Of a stretch of 64,000 nt of DNA, positions 44,904 to 54,439 are shown piece after piece. A program made the translations under genes and the position numbers. The DNA comes from Pedobacter sp. Lineage in GTDB: Bacteria > Bacteroidota > Bacteroidia > Sphingobacteriales > Sphingobacteriaceae. The stretch's first letter is position 1; each line of letters starts with the position of its first letter. The stretch lies in the NCBI RefSeq assembly GCF_031119335.1, contig NZ_JAVHXT010000003.1, positions 62,001-126,000 of the forward strand, in the 5' to 3' direction. The notes beneath the pieces were generated by a model. That model ran no database searches. It was not told the origin of the DNA and saw only the letters and a list, made by a program, of their open reading frames with translations.

Positions 44904-45677
44904 ATGAACGAAAACAATTTTACCGAACTTTATAAAACGTGGACTATTGACAAATTATTAGACATTATTGATAATCCAAATGACTATCAAAGTTTAGCTG
45001 TCGAAAGTGCAAAACTTGAATTAGAAAGAAGACAATTAACCAAAGAAGAACTTGAAACTGCTCAAGCTGTCCAAAAAGAAAAACAAAGAGAAAAAGCAGA
45101 TAAATCACAGAATACTAAGGACATCGAAGACAAATTCAAATCTATAGGTTTATCAGTTGTGGACAAGTTAAACCCAATACAAAAAGAAACTCCGACCACT
45201 GACAAGCAAATAAAATTTATCTCATTCTTTGTTGGAGGACTATTTTTATTTCAATTGTTTAAAGAATTTAATACCCTGACCTATTTCTTTGTATATGATG
45301 GAAATTGGGATATGTCAATGTTATCTTATTTATTATTTTTCTTTATTTTACCTACAGGAGGTATTTCATTCTGGTTAAGAAAAACATTTGGCTGGATGTT
45401 ACTTACATTTTATTTTTCCTATACCACCATAGCAGCTATTTTATTACTCTCGTCACAATTAAATACAGAAAAGACAAACAGTGTTGCGTTAGACAAACTT
45501 CTTCCTACTTTCTCACCTATGATTTATATTGGAGCATTTATAATTTACGGATTTGCGACGATTTCGATGTCACGAGAAAATATAAGGGAAATTTATAAAA
45601 TTGAGAGGCAAAGAATGCTTTTAATAATTACATTGGGAACTTTATATGCGCTTTTTATGAAGTTCTATTTTAATTAA
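44904..45677 (+). CDS. Membrane protein of unknown function
   Basis: A 257-residue protein: a charged, helical N-terminal half (LELERRQLTKEELETAQAVQ, about 1-95) followed by four to five hydrophobic helices (near 105-125, 138-152, 162-185, 200-220, 235-253). No family recognised. It is flanked by complementary sequences GTTAGCTGT (44856-44864) and ACAGCTAAC (after the stop), an arrangement reminiscent of cassette-like genes. Base composition is lower in G+C than its neighbours by eye. Confidence 0.65.
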   Translation: MNENNFTELYKTWTIDKLLDIIDNPNDYQSLAVESAKLELERRQLTKEELETAQAVQKEKQREKADKSQNTKDIEDKFKSIGLSVVDKLNPIQKETPTTDKQIKFISFFVGGLFLFQLFKEFNTLTYFFVYDGNWDMSMLSYLLFFFILPTGGISFWLRKTFGWMLLTFYFSYTTIAAILLLSSQLNTEKTNSVALDKLLPTFSPMIYIGAFIIYGFATISMSRENIREIYKIERQRMLLIITLGTLYALFMKFYFN

Positions 45678-45841
45678 TGTTCGGCTCACAGCTAACAACA
45701 GATTTAAGTTAATCCTTGGGCGAAGTGAAAATACAACAATTTGAAGCCATTTATTTAGATTGGTACTGTGGATAGTTTGTACAAGCAATTAAGTTCAACT
45801 TAAACCTGCAAACCGTTAAAATGTGACAAAATAAACATACT

Positions 45842-46207
45842 ATGATTTTATTGGAGAGTTAAATTAGTTCATACCTGAGACCTGAAAAATCGATTGAACA
45901 GTATATTGGCAGAACTGAGCAGATAGGCTACACTACATTAAGGTGGGTTGCAATTGAACGGACAAAAGATACTTATATATTAGTTACTCATGAAGTTTTT
46001 GATGAGCGCAATGAGCTGCAGTCGATTTATGAATGTTCTTATTTCGAGCCTGATGACATGCATGGAAAAAGACTTTCAGAATTCGAAGATTTGAAGGACG
46101 CTCTTGAGATGGCAAAAAAAGAATTTCATCTGTGGTTGGTGTTATCACCATACCACATCCAACACTATAAAAAAAATGGTGATAACACCAACCATAAAGG
46201 GGCGTAG
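45842..46207 (+). pseudogene. Interrupted small gene of unknown function
   Basis: An ATG at 45842 is followed in the same frame by five codons, a TAA at 45860-45862, then an open run of 114 codons to TAG at 46205. The run reads like a real protein (RPEKSIEQYIGRTEQIGYTT, VAIERTKDTYILVTHEVFDE, FEDLKDALEMAKKEFH). No in-frame ATG occurs until 46055. Either the gene is inactivated by a nonsense change at codon 7, or it starts at the ATT at 45863. Its last 25 codons come from a palindromic repeat, so the original C-terminus was probably lost. Family not recognised. The 91-codon frame on the opposite strand is a shadow. Confidence 0.55.
46134..46193. repeat. Palindrome with 17-bp arms
   Basis: GGTTGGTGTTATCACCA (46134-46150) and TGGTGATAACACCAACC (46177-46193) are perfect complements with a 26-base spacer. 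It overlaps the 3' end of the interrupted gene. Confidence 0.7.
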
Positions 46208-46269
46208 ATTTGCGCTTTGAGGGGTTGAAAACGTTGTTTATTGCACAAGTTCTCGTCAAATAGCCCCGA

Positions 46270-46420
46270 TTGCAGCGTAAATACTTTTTGTTGCGTCATT
46301 TTGACGAGGAACGAGGAGAAATCTGTTGGTTAGGTGCATTTAACAAACAGATTTCTCTCTACGTTCGAAATGACGGCAGTAGAGCACAAAAAGATTAAAG
46401 CGTAAAGCGGGACAAAAGAT
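46270..46420. repeat. Long palindromic repeat, family R5 copy 2
   Basis: Outer arms ATACTTTTTGTTG and CACAAAAAGAT enclose CGTCATTTTGACGAGGAACG and CTACGTTCGAAATGACG. It has the same plan as 36620-36775. No gene is present between here and the S9 peptidase terminator. Confidence 0.6.
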
Positions 46421-46465
46421 GAATAGCAGCAAAACACAAGCGCTTCAAAAAAACTCATCAACAAA

Positions 46466-46498
46466 AAATCCCCAACAGCATTACACCATTGGGGATTT
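46466..46498 (-). terminator. Terminator after the S9 peptidase gene
   Basis: AAATCCCCAA and TTGGGGATTT pair around a 13-base loop; on the minus strand a T-run follows. Confidence 0.75.
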
Positions 46499-46516
46499 GT
46501 AATTATTTATTTCCAG

Positions 46517-49021
46517 TTAATTCTTTCGTTCTACTTCCCTATCCATTTCGGTCATATTCACATTGGTAGATTGTGAAAAATCGCCCAGTAAATGATTGTT
46601 GAAATAGTCGGCCAAACGCCAGAACATGTACTCGGTCATGTCGCCAAAACCGTGGCGCTGCCCAGGAACTAGAATAAAATCGAAACGTTTGCCAGCTTTG
46701 ATTAAAGCGTTTGCTACGCGAATACTTCCCGCAGGATGTACGTTGTTATCGATATCGCCATGCATCAACAACAAATGACCTTTCAGGTTTTTCGCCAAAT
46801 CTGGGTTTTTATCAATCGAATATTTGAAAGAAGTATCGCCTTTTAAGGAAACTGTTTCTTTAACACCGTGATGCTTTTCGCTCCACCAACGGTTATATAT
46901 CGCATTATCGTGGTTACCAGCGTTAGAAACGGCAACTTTAAAGAAATCTGGATAAACCAACATTGCCGCCGTAGACATAAAACCACCACCAGAGTGACCA
47001 GTGATACCCACTTTATCGATATCGATGTAGCTGTATTTATCTGCCAATTGCTCGATAGTCGCTTTTTTATCGGCCAAACCATAATCACGTAGGTTGCCGT
47101 AACCATAAGTGTGGTACCACTTAGAACGTGCCGGGTGACCACCTCTGTTACCAACCGTTACAACAACATAACCCAATTGTGCTAAACGATCTGTCCTATC
47201 CATGCCACGCCCAAACGATTTGTTTACCGCCTCTGTTTGCGGACCTGGATATACATATTCAATTACTGGATATTTCTTAGTCGCATCGAAATTGAAAGGT
47301 TTGTACATTACGCCATATAAATCGGTAACACCATCATCTGCTTTTACCTTAAATGGTTCTGGGAATTTATAGCCTGCTGCCATTAGCAACGATAAATCTG
47401 CAGTTTCTAGCTCCATCACTTTGTTGCCATTGTTATCGTAAAGTGTAGATTTTGGCACTGTATTTACCCTCGAGTAGTTGTTTACGAAGTAACGGCCAGC
47501 ATCGTTCATGCTTGCAGAGTGATCAAAATCGCCTGCGTTTAAAAGTTTTAAGCCCGAACCATCAAAATTTACGCGGTATAAGTGGTAATAGTAAGGATCT
47601 TCCTTTGCTTCTCTGCCATTTGCAGTAAAATAAAGTACTCGTGCTTTTTCATCAATGTTTACGATATCTTCGCAATGAAAAGAACCTTTGGTGATCTGGT
47701 TTTTAAGTTTTCCACTTTCATCAAAAAGGTAGAAATGACCCCAACCATCGCGTTCGCTCCAATGGATCAATTCTTTGCCTCCGTTTACTAAACCCGGACG
47801 TTGTACTTCAACATAAGTATTAAAACGTTCTTCAATTACTGGTTTGATGGTTCCATTAGCTACATCAACTACACAAACATCAATACGCTTTAAATCGCGA
47901 CTGGTGCGGCCCATGTAAAATTTACCATTATCCCCTAACCACGTTGCAGGGCGAAATTCATTATCCCTATCAGCGGCAAGTGCAGGCTTACTGTAAACAT
48001 TTAAGCTTTGATCTTTAAAAGCTGCTGTATTTAGCTTCTTGCTAGTTTTTGCAGCAAAATTGAACAACCAAATTTCATCTTTTGGCGCTTCAGCTTCACC
48101 TGGCATTTGATATTTATAAGTTTCTAAAGTAGGTCGGCCTTGTGCAACACTATTTATGACCCAAAGATCTTTTACTTTTCTGCTATCAGAACGTTGAATA
48201 GTAAAATATTTAGAGTCTGGCGACCATAAAACAAAGGCTCTTCTACGCTTCTTGTCATTTTTGATGATTTCCTCATTATTTTCTCTATCGCCATCACTAC
48301 CAAAAGAATAATGTTTTACGCCCTCTTTAGTTAACTGATGCTCTACAATTGTACTATCTTCTTCGTTTTTCAAAGCTTTTTGATAGTTTGCCTTGTCCAT
48401 CCAAAACAAATTGTAATTACGGGTAAAAATAATTGCCGATGAATCTGGTGCTACAGCTCCCCAGTTTGGTTTCGGTTTTGCTCTTTTGAAATCTTTCATT
48501 TCGGATAGCTTGCCACCAGCTAGCTCATACTGAAATTTAAAGATTTTCTTCTGCATCGAATCTGCTGCTTTTTTATCTTTTCTGTCAGGCTTTACCTCTT
48601 CGATAGTACTTTTAATTTCGAAGGTGATGTTCTTTTCGTCATCGCTAAACTTTAGGTTTTCAATTGGCAAATGCTGTCCATCAAAAGGATCACGAATAAT
48701 CAATGTAATCTCCGCAGCTAATTTCGCCGGATCGAACATTACTTTCTTGCTTCTTGCAGACGGATCTACGATGTACCAATTTTTGCCGCTAGGTGTTTCG
48801 TATTCGTACCAAAAACGATTGCTTTGTTTTAACCAATGCGGATCTACCGAAGTTGAATAAATCATTTTGCGCAGCTTACTTGGCGAAAACCTAGCTGCTT
48901 GTTGGTAATTAGCTTTTTGCGGTAGCTGAACCGTTTCTGTGGTAGTTATTGTTTTGGTTTGTGCGTTAGCAAGCGAAGCCGAAAACAAGCCTAACATTGA
49001 AAACAAGTAAAGTTTTTTCAT
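46517..49021 (-). CDS. Exported S9 family (dipeptidyl peptidase IV-like) serine peptidase
   Basis: An 834-residue protein with a signal peptide (MKKLYLFSMLGLFSASLANAQ), a beta-propeller region (about 80-560) and a C-terminal alpha/beta-hydrolase. The catalytic triad is visible: Ser677 in GITGHSGGGF, Asp in LLLMHGDIDNNVHP (near 756-758) and His790 in VPGQRHGFGD. It removes dipeptides or short peptides in the periplasm. The length and layout fit S9B/S9C peptidases. A second S9 gene begins at 63562. Confidence 0.92.
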   Translation of the reverse strand: MKKLYLFSMLGLFSASLANAQTKTITTTETVQLPQKANYQQAARFSPSKLRKMIYSTSVDPHWLKQSNRFWYEYETPSGKNWYIVDPSARSKKVMFDPAKLAAEITLIIRDPFDGQHLPIENLKFSDDEKNITFEIKSTIEEVKPDRKDKKAADSMQKKIFKFQYELAGGKLSEMKDFKRAKPKPNWGAVAPDSSAIIFTRNYNLFWMDKANYQKALKNEEDSTIVEHQLTKEGVKHYSFGSDGDRENNEEIIKNDKKRRRAFVLWSPDSKYFTIQRSDSRKVKDLWVINSVAQGRPTLETYKYQMPGEAEAPKDEIWLFNFAAKTSKKLNTAAFKDQSLNVYSKPALAADRDNEFRPATWLGDNGKFYMGRTSRDLKRIDVCVVDVANGTIKPVIEERFNTYVEVQRPGLVNGGKELIHWSERDGWGHFYLFDESGKLKNQITKGSFHCEDIVNIDEKARVLYFTANGREAKEDPYYYHLYRVNFDGSGLKLLNAGDFDHSASMNDAGRYFVNNYSRVNTVPKSTLYDNNGNKVMELETADLSLLMAAGYKFPEPFKVKADDGVTDLYGVMYKPFNFDATKKYPVIEYVYPGPQTEAVNKSFGRGMDRTDRLAQLGYVVVTVGNRGGHPARSKWYHTYGYGNLRDYGLADKKATIEQLADKYSYIDIDKVGITGHSGGGFMSTAAMLVYPDFFKVAVSNAGNHDNAIYNRWWSEKHHGVKETVSLKGDTSFKYSIDKNPDLAKNLKGHLLLMHGDIDNNVHPAGSIRVANALIKAGKRFDFILVPGQRHGFGDMTEYMFWRLADYFNNHLLGDFSQSTNVNMTEMDREVERKN

Positions 49022-49157
49022 TTAAATTCTATAAAACAGTTAGTTGATTTTTGAATGAGCTAATTTAAATGAAAAAAGAATTAGGCTTAACTTTTAGTAT
49101 GTAATAATTAAGTGAGTTTGATCTAGATTTTGGTTTAAATTTAGATGAAAATATATA

Positions 49158-49212
49158 CTTAGGCGGGTGGGGACACCCGCCTTTAGCGACCTGCTAGAGT
49201 TTGGTGTCCTTA
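49158..49212. repeat. GGCGGGTGGGGACACCCGCC palindrome
   Basis: TTAGGCGGGTGGGGACACCC followed by GCCTTTAGCG. Related sequences occur near 24600 (GGCGAGTGGGTATACCCGTC). GC-rich against its surroundings, and adjacent to MITE copy C. Confidence 0.5.
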
Positions 49213-49220
49213 AACTTGTT

Positions 49221-49595
49221 CCGATTTTATCCTATCATGTGGACACATCTTCATAGCGCATTTGCAAGTTATCGTCCGTAATCACTGTTTTTTGCTAAGA
49301 GCGACCGTCAATCTCCAGTGCCAGCCAAATCAAAAAAACAGTAGCACAAACTAGCAAATTGCAATACCAAACCTTAAACGCAGTGGTTTTGTGTCAAAAT
49401 TGCTCAAGCTTTCAATTAAGAACTTGCGAACAAAACGAAGTGCCGCTGTTTTTTTGATGAGTGAGACCCTGTGAGAAGGCACATAGCGGGATTGACAGGC
49501 ATTTTTGTAAACTTTTGATGCTTCAAAAGTTGAATATTCATAGCATAAAGACAGAATTATCGTGATAATTGTGTACAGACAATAGAATTTATCGG
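49221..49595 (-). repeat. MITE-like repeat, copy C (complete, long core, inverted)
   Basis: A 375-bp element whose left end reads CCGATTTTATCCTATCATGT and whose right end is the reverse complement of CCGATAAATTCTATTGTCTG. The core is the reverse complement of copies A and B. It accounts for most of the 704-base gap between the divergent S9 peptidase and deacetylase genes. Confidence 0.72.
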
Positions 49596-49725
49596 AAAAC
49601 TCAACTGTAAAATATTTATTCCATTTTTAACAGCTTCTCAACAAAAACACAAAACCAATTATTTTTTCAACACTCATATCACATATCATCTTATTGCTTA
49701 GTTTTGCTTTTTCTATAAAGTAATT

Positions 49726-50613
49726 ATGAAGAATTTTTTCTTACCTATTATCGCTTCGGCAGTTATTTTCGTTGCTGGTTGCCAATCAAAATCGCAAACT
49801 AGTCAAACTGCTGATGCTACAGATAGTACAACTGCAGCGGTTAATACTGAGCAAGCTGAAAATCAATCAGCTCCTATTGATACCAAAAATATTAAAGTTG
49901 CCGATGCTAAGACTATTTTAGCCAGACCGCAGGTGCCTATTTTATGTTATCACCAAGTTCGTAATTGGAGATCTACCGACGGGCAAATGGGCAAAGACTA
50001 CACTGTAGAAATTCAGAACTTTAAGGATCAGATAAAGATGTTGTCTGATAGCGGTTATAACACCATTTTGCCAGATCAGCTGTATGCTTATTTAAATGAG
50101 GGCAAGCCGCTACCTAAAAAACCCATCATGTTAACTTTTGATGATACCGTTTTGGATCAATTTACGGTGGTAAATCCAACCCTAAAAAAATATGGTTACA
50201 AAGCAGCTTATTTTATCATGACGGTTTCTATTGGTAAACAAGGTAAATTTGTAAACTATATGAGTGCAGACCAAATTAAACAACTTTCTGACGAAGGCAA
50301 TACAATTGGCAGCCATACTTACGACCATAAGAACTTTAAAAAATACACTGGTAAAGATTGGGAAGAGCAGTTAGATAAGCCCACTAAAAAACTGGAAGAA
50401 ATTACTGGTAAAAAAATGGAATACTTTGCTTACCCGTTTGGTTTATGGAATAAAGAAGGTTTTCCTGAGTTGAAAAAAAGAGGCTTTAAAATGGCATTTG
50501 CTCTAGCAGATAAACGTGACGAAAACGATCCATTAATGTGTGTGAGAAGAATTATTGCTAGTGGATTTTGGAGTCCGAAAACTTTACATAACAACATTGT
50601 AAAGAGTTTCTAG
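49726..50613 (+). CDS. Polysaccharide deacetylase family lipoprotein (first of two)
   Basis: A 295-residue lipoprotein (lipobox VAGC, Cys19, followed by a Ser/Thr/Gln-rich linker to about 60). The NodB-type domain has LTFDDTVLDQF (metal-binding Asp pair), the GSHTYDHKNF histidines and FAYPFG. Family members remove acetyl groups from carbohydrates; substrate unknown. The first motif is TFDDT rather than the usual TFDDG. It is a tandem paralogue of the gene 82 bases downstream. Confidence 0.9.
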   Translation: MKNFFLPIIASAVIFVAGCQSKSQTSQTADATDSTTAAVNTEQAENQSAPIDTKNIKVADAKTILARPQVPILCYHQVRNWRSTDGQMGKDYTVEIQNFKDQIKMLSDSGYNTILPDQLYAYLNEGKPLPKKPIMLTFDDTVLDQFTVVNPTLKKYGYKAAYFIMTVSIGKQGKFVNYMSADQIKQLSDEGNTIGSHTYDHKNFKKYTGKDWEEQLDKPTKKLEEITGKKMEYFAYPFGLWNKEGFPELKKRGFKMAFALADKRDENDPLMCVRRIIASGFWSPKTLHNNIVKSF

Positions 50614-50695
50614 AAATATATTAACCACATAGACTTAAAAGAGATTTTATTTGAAGACAGACCATGTTTCTATGTGTTTTTTTGTTGAATAAATC

Positions 50696-51553
50696 ATGAA
50701 AAAATTATTACTTGGGGCACTTTTATGCCCCTTTTTATTTTCTGCTTGCCAATCTACCTCTGGTGAAACTAAGCAAACTTCTATTACAACTGACACCATT
50801 TTAAAAGTTGAAGCTAACACTAGCGAAGAAGTAAAGCCTGCAGATGCAGCTACAATTTTAGCTAGAAAAGAAGTTCCAGTGTTGTGTTACCATCAAATTA
50901 GAGAATGGACAGCCAATGATGGAAAACGAGCTAAAGACGATATTATTTCGCCAACCAAATTTAAGGAACACATCAAAATGCTGGCAGATAGTGGCTACAA
51001 TTCTATCCTGCCAGATCAGTTGTACGATTACTTAGTTTACGGCAAAGCACTGCCAGAAAAACCAATTATGTTCACCTTTGATGATACTGATTTGGACCAA
51101 TTTACAGTTGCCTACCCAACTTTAAAGCAATACGGTTTTAAAGGAGTTTATTTCATCATGACTGTCGCTATTGGTAAGAAAGGTAGAATTGCCTACATGA
51201 ATGCTGCGCAAATCAAAGAATTAGCCGATGAAGGAAACGTTATTGCCAGCCACACCTACGACCATAAAAACTTCGCAAAATTTAAGGACGAAGATTGGAA
51301 AACGCAGATTGATGAACCTACACAAAAACTGGAAAAAATTACTGGGAAAAAGGTAGAGTATTTTGCTTATCCATACGGTGTTTACAAAGCAAGTTTACTA
51401 CCTAAACTGAAAGAACATGGTTTTAAAGCAGCATTTATTTTATCTACCAAACGAGACGAAAACTACCCGCTTTATACCATCAGAAGAATTATCGATCCTG
51501 GAAATTATACAGCGAGAAATTTACTGCACAGTATAAAAAAGAGTTTTAAGTAA
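50696..51553 (+). CDS. Polysaccharide deacetylase family lipoprotein (second of two)
   Basis: A 285-residue lipoprotein (lipobox FSAC, Cys18, then a Ser/Thr-rich linker). Motifs parallel the first copy: FTFDDTDLDQF, ASHTYDHKNF and FAYPYG. Long stretches are shared with the preceding protein (EKPIMFTFDDT, ITGKKVEYFAYP), showing a tandem duplication with divergence. Both are likely outer-membrane-anchored and act on cell-surface or environmental glycans, which is inference. Confidence 0.9.
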   Translation: MKKLLLGALLCPFLFSACQSTSGETKQTSITTDTILKVEANTSEEVKPADAATILARKEVPVLCYHQIREWTANDGKRAKDDIISPTKFKEHIKMLADSGYNSILPDQLYDYLVYGKALPEKPIMFTFDDTDLDQFTVAYPTLKQYGFKGVYFIMTVAIGKKGRIAYMNAAQIKELADEGNVIASHTYDHKNFAKFKDEDWKTQIDEPTQKLEKITGKKVEYFAYPYGVYKASLLPKLKEHGFKAAFILSTKRDENYPLYTIRRIIDPGNYTARNLLHSIKKSFK

Positions 51554-51608
51554 TGTTTTGGTATGTTGCAAAGCTTTTTTAGTTTCGCAACGTACCAATT
51601 AGATACTC

Positions 51609-52974
51609 ATGTTTAAGTTATTCCTCCCACTTTACTTCGTATTCTTTACGTTTTCTTTGCAAGCTCAAGTTCCACATCTAAGTGGAAAAGCTGTTGTTGA
51701 TATGCAAACTGGACAAATTACCTGCGATTTTACCATCAGCAATATTCCCGATTTAGGAAAAGATTATCAGCTATTGCTAAACAAAGGTTTTAACATTAAA
51801 CATTTGAAAAACGCAGTTGGAGAGGTAATTAAGTACGATGGTTTTTATAATGGAAAAATGCGAGGCGAAGGTTTGGTATATACGCCCTCAGAAAAAAAAT
51901 GCGGTATTAGAAAACCCGAAACAACTCGGTATCAGTTACACTGGAGCCTTTCCAATTTATAAAGACGAATATAATTTTACAGATTTTAAGGGTTTAATAG
52001 CCTTTAACGGAACGACTTTGCGAGCTTCAGAACAGTCTAAATGGTATCCAATTATCTACGATGTTAAAAAAGATCAGCAGTTAGAACAAGTTACTTTTGA
52101 TATCACGGTAGAAAGTAAAAACGCCGTGCAGATTTTTGTGAATGGCGATTTACCAAAAGCTGGACCATTAGCAAACTTTAGATCTGCCACTCCTTTAGCA
52201 CCAATGTTATTTATTGGCGATTATAAAGTACAACAAACAGCTAACGCTTTGTTCTTAAATACAAATATGAATAAAGCCCAGTTAGCGGTTTTCGAAAAAG
52301 AAATTGCCGAAATAAAGGCTTACTACAATAAGGTTTTAGCAATCCCTTACGATACAAAAAATATTTTTATTGAACATACGGCAATTGAAAAGTTTAACAA
52401 AGGAAGAACCTGGGGCTTTGCATCCTACCCTAGTATAGCTATTGCTGGGGGAAATTTGGGAGAAACCATAGATGAAGTAAACAAGAAATTTAAAGACTCT
52501 ACCGATTATCCATTTTATGCCCACGAAATTGCCCACTACTATTTTGGTAACGTGCTTCAACCTAATTCTACACTTTTTTGGTTTTTCTTAGAGTCTACAG
52601 CAGAATACCTTTCTATAAAAGCTAGCGAAGCGAAGTTTGGTAAAACTTACGGAGATATTTACTTCAAAAATGCAACAAACAACCTTAGGAAATTTAAAGC
52701 AGTTCCGTTAAATAAAGTTACCGAAATCAATCAGATCGGTGGAACTTATAGATACAGTTACGGTCCCTTAATTTTGCGTGGCTTAGAACAAATAATTGGC
52801 GAAAAACGTACATTCAGTTTCTTGAAGCAATGTTTAAACACTAAAGGGAAACCTACAGATTATGCATTTTTTAAGGAGTGCGCTTTACAATCTGGCATAA
52901 GCCAAAAAGAATGGAATGCGTTTGAAAAGCAATTCATTGAAAGCGAAAACGTAACAGCATTGATTAAATATTAA
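51609..52974 (+). pseudogene. M1-like gluzincin peptidase, frame broken at an A8 run
   Basis: A signal peptide (MFKLFLPLYFVFFTFSLQAQ) opens the first frame, which stops at 51962. The second frame (open from before 51838 to 52974) continues the same protein. The switch point is A8 at 51892-51899: with one A fewer, EGLVYTPSEK would run into NAVLENPKQLGISYT. The second part has HEIAHYYFG and, 18 residues later, Glu in WFFLESTAEY, the HEXXH-X18-E zinc site of M1 aminopeptidases. It is a frameshift mutation, a phase-variable tract, transcriptional slippage or a sequencing error; sequence alone cannot decide. Confidence 0.72.
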
Positions 52975-52983
52975 GGTAGCTTA

Positions 52984-53427
52984 TTATTTGATATCCATTA
53001 TCAAATAAGCCTTGCCATTAAAATCGAACTTTTCGCCAATGGTTTTTCCAATTAGTAATTTACCAATTGGTGAAGCTGCTGAAACAGCAAAGTAAGTTTT
53101 ACCCTCAAGCTGCAACTGCCCAGCACTGATACTGATGTAGAAACTGCCATTATTGGTAATCACCAAGCTGCCGCTGCGCACTTTTGTAGCTTCGTTTACA
53201 TCGGCAAGTGACAACAACACTGCTTTTTGCTGCTGTGCATCGGCCAGTAGTTGTTTGTTGCGGTTAATGTCTTGCTGTGCCATTTCGCGGCCAGTTTCAA
53301 ACTTATCGCCAGCACTGCTTTTGGTATCATCATTACTAGCTTCTTGTGCCTGCAGCAAAGCTTCTGTAGCGTTGTCTATGCGCTTGTCAATAAAAGCTAA
53401 GCAAAGCTGATATAGTTGGTGTTTCAA
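52984..53427 (-). CDS. GreA/GreB-like C-terminal domain protein
   Basis: A 147-residue protein: an N-terminal helical hairpin region (about 1-75, HQLYQLCLAFIDKRIDNATE then REMAQQDINRNKQLLADAQQ) followed by an FKBP-like domain ending SPIGKLLIGKTIGEKFDFNG. The arrangement resembles transcript cleavage factors, but it is much diverged, and database names for it are often misleading (for example 3-oxoacyl-ACP synthase). It starts with TTG, with no alternative ATG in frame nearby. The RNA-polymerase-binding role is inference. Confidence 0.7.
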   Translation of the reverse strand: MKHQLYQLCLAFIDKRIDNATEALLQAQEASNDDTKSSAGDKFETGREMAQQDINRNKQLLADAQQQKAVLLSLADVNEATKVRSGSLVITNNGSFYISISAGQLQLEGKTYFAVSAASPIGKLLIGKTIGEKFDFNGKAYLIMDIK

Positions 53428-53549
53428 GATTTGGTTAATTGTTGAATTGTGGAATTGGTTAATTGATGTTGGATTGCTAAACTGTTAGATTGTTTAATTG
53501 TTGGAATGCTACCGCCAACTGAAAACTGCCAACTGTTAACTGAAAACTG

Positions 53550-54128
53550 CTAACTGTTCATCCACTTCACCTTCTCACTCATTGGTGTACGTTTGGCTTC
53601 TCTCGGTTCTGCGCTGTGGTATCCCATGTAAAACAGACCGTAACATTTTTCATTTTCGCTCAAACCTAAGAAATCTCCCAAATGGTCAATCAAAGGAGGA
53701 GAACTCCAATAAGCACCAATGTTTAAGGCCTCAGCAGTTAAAGCCATATTTTGAACCGCACAGCCTACCGCAGCAATTTCTTCCCAATTTGGCACTTTAT
53801 CTTCGTGAAACTGAATACAAATCGCAATAATTACATCGGCTTGTGAGGTTTTCTGAGCAAAACTATCATACTTTTTCTGCAAAAACTTCTCCGCTGGAAT
53901 AACCCTTTTGTAAATATTACCCAGCTCGGCACCTAACTTTGCTTTGGCATCTTTTCTAATTACTGTAAAACGCCAAGGTTGCGTTAATTTATGTGTAGGT
54001 GCATAATTTGCACTTTCTAAAATTTCTTCAATAATAGTCGTCGGGATTTCTTCTTGCGTATAACTTTCAGGAAAAATACTTCTTCTGTTCTTAATAATTT
54101 CTGATAGGGTTTCTGCTTTCGTACTCAT
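53550..54128 (-). CDS. Nitroreductase family protein
   Basis: A 192-residue flavoprotein of the nitroreductase superfamily. The FMN-contacting N-terminus IIKNRRSIFPESYTQEEIP (11-29), the NYAPTHKLTQPWRFTVI segment (37-53), and the later AAVGCAVQNMALTAEALNIG and YGLFYMGYHSAEPREAKRTP are typical. It would reduce quinones, nitroaromatics or similar compounds with NAD(P)H. Upstream lies the left end of the IS1595-family element. Confidence 0.9.
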   Translation of the reverse strand: MSTKAETLSEIIKNRRSIFPESYTQEEIPTTIIEEILESANYAPTHKLTQPWRFTVIRKDAKAKLGAELGNIYKRVIPAEKFLQKKYDSFAQKTSQADVIIAICIQFHEDKVPNWEEIAAVGCAVQNMALTAEALNIGAYWSSPPLIDHLGDFLGLSENEKCYGLFYMGYHSAEPREAKRTPMSEKVKWMNS

Positions 54129-54248
54129 ATTCCAAAAGTAAGGTTTAAGTATTGTTTTAATGTTGTGTGCTTGTAAAATTGGAACTAGATTTTAATCATG
54201 ACTATTAAATATTTAATATAAAACAAAATAAATTTATTGTTTATCAAT

Positions 54249-54256
54249 AAATATTT
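54249..54256. repeat. Left target site duplication of the IS1595 element
   Basis: AAATATTT here and at 56387-56394 directly abut the terminal inverted repeats. An 8-bp duplication is characteristic of IS1595-family transposition. Confidence 0.75.
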
Positions 54257-54439
54257 GGCAGCTATATATCAGTTGGGACAAGGTATATTTTAAATATTTA
54301 TCTTGACTAATTGTTTGTAATTCAGTATATTTACATAATGCAAAAAACAAAAAATCTACTTTGTAACAAAAGTGTTACAAAACTATAATAAATTATATTT
54401 TATAGTTGTTACCTTTGCTAAGGAATTCAGAAACAGAAA

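Noticed and set aside
45984..46259. 91-codon minus-strand frame
   Set aside because: It is antisense to the interrupted gene and covers a palindrome. The plus-strand reading has far more protein-like composition.
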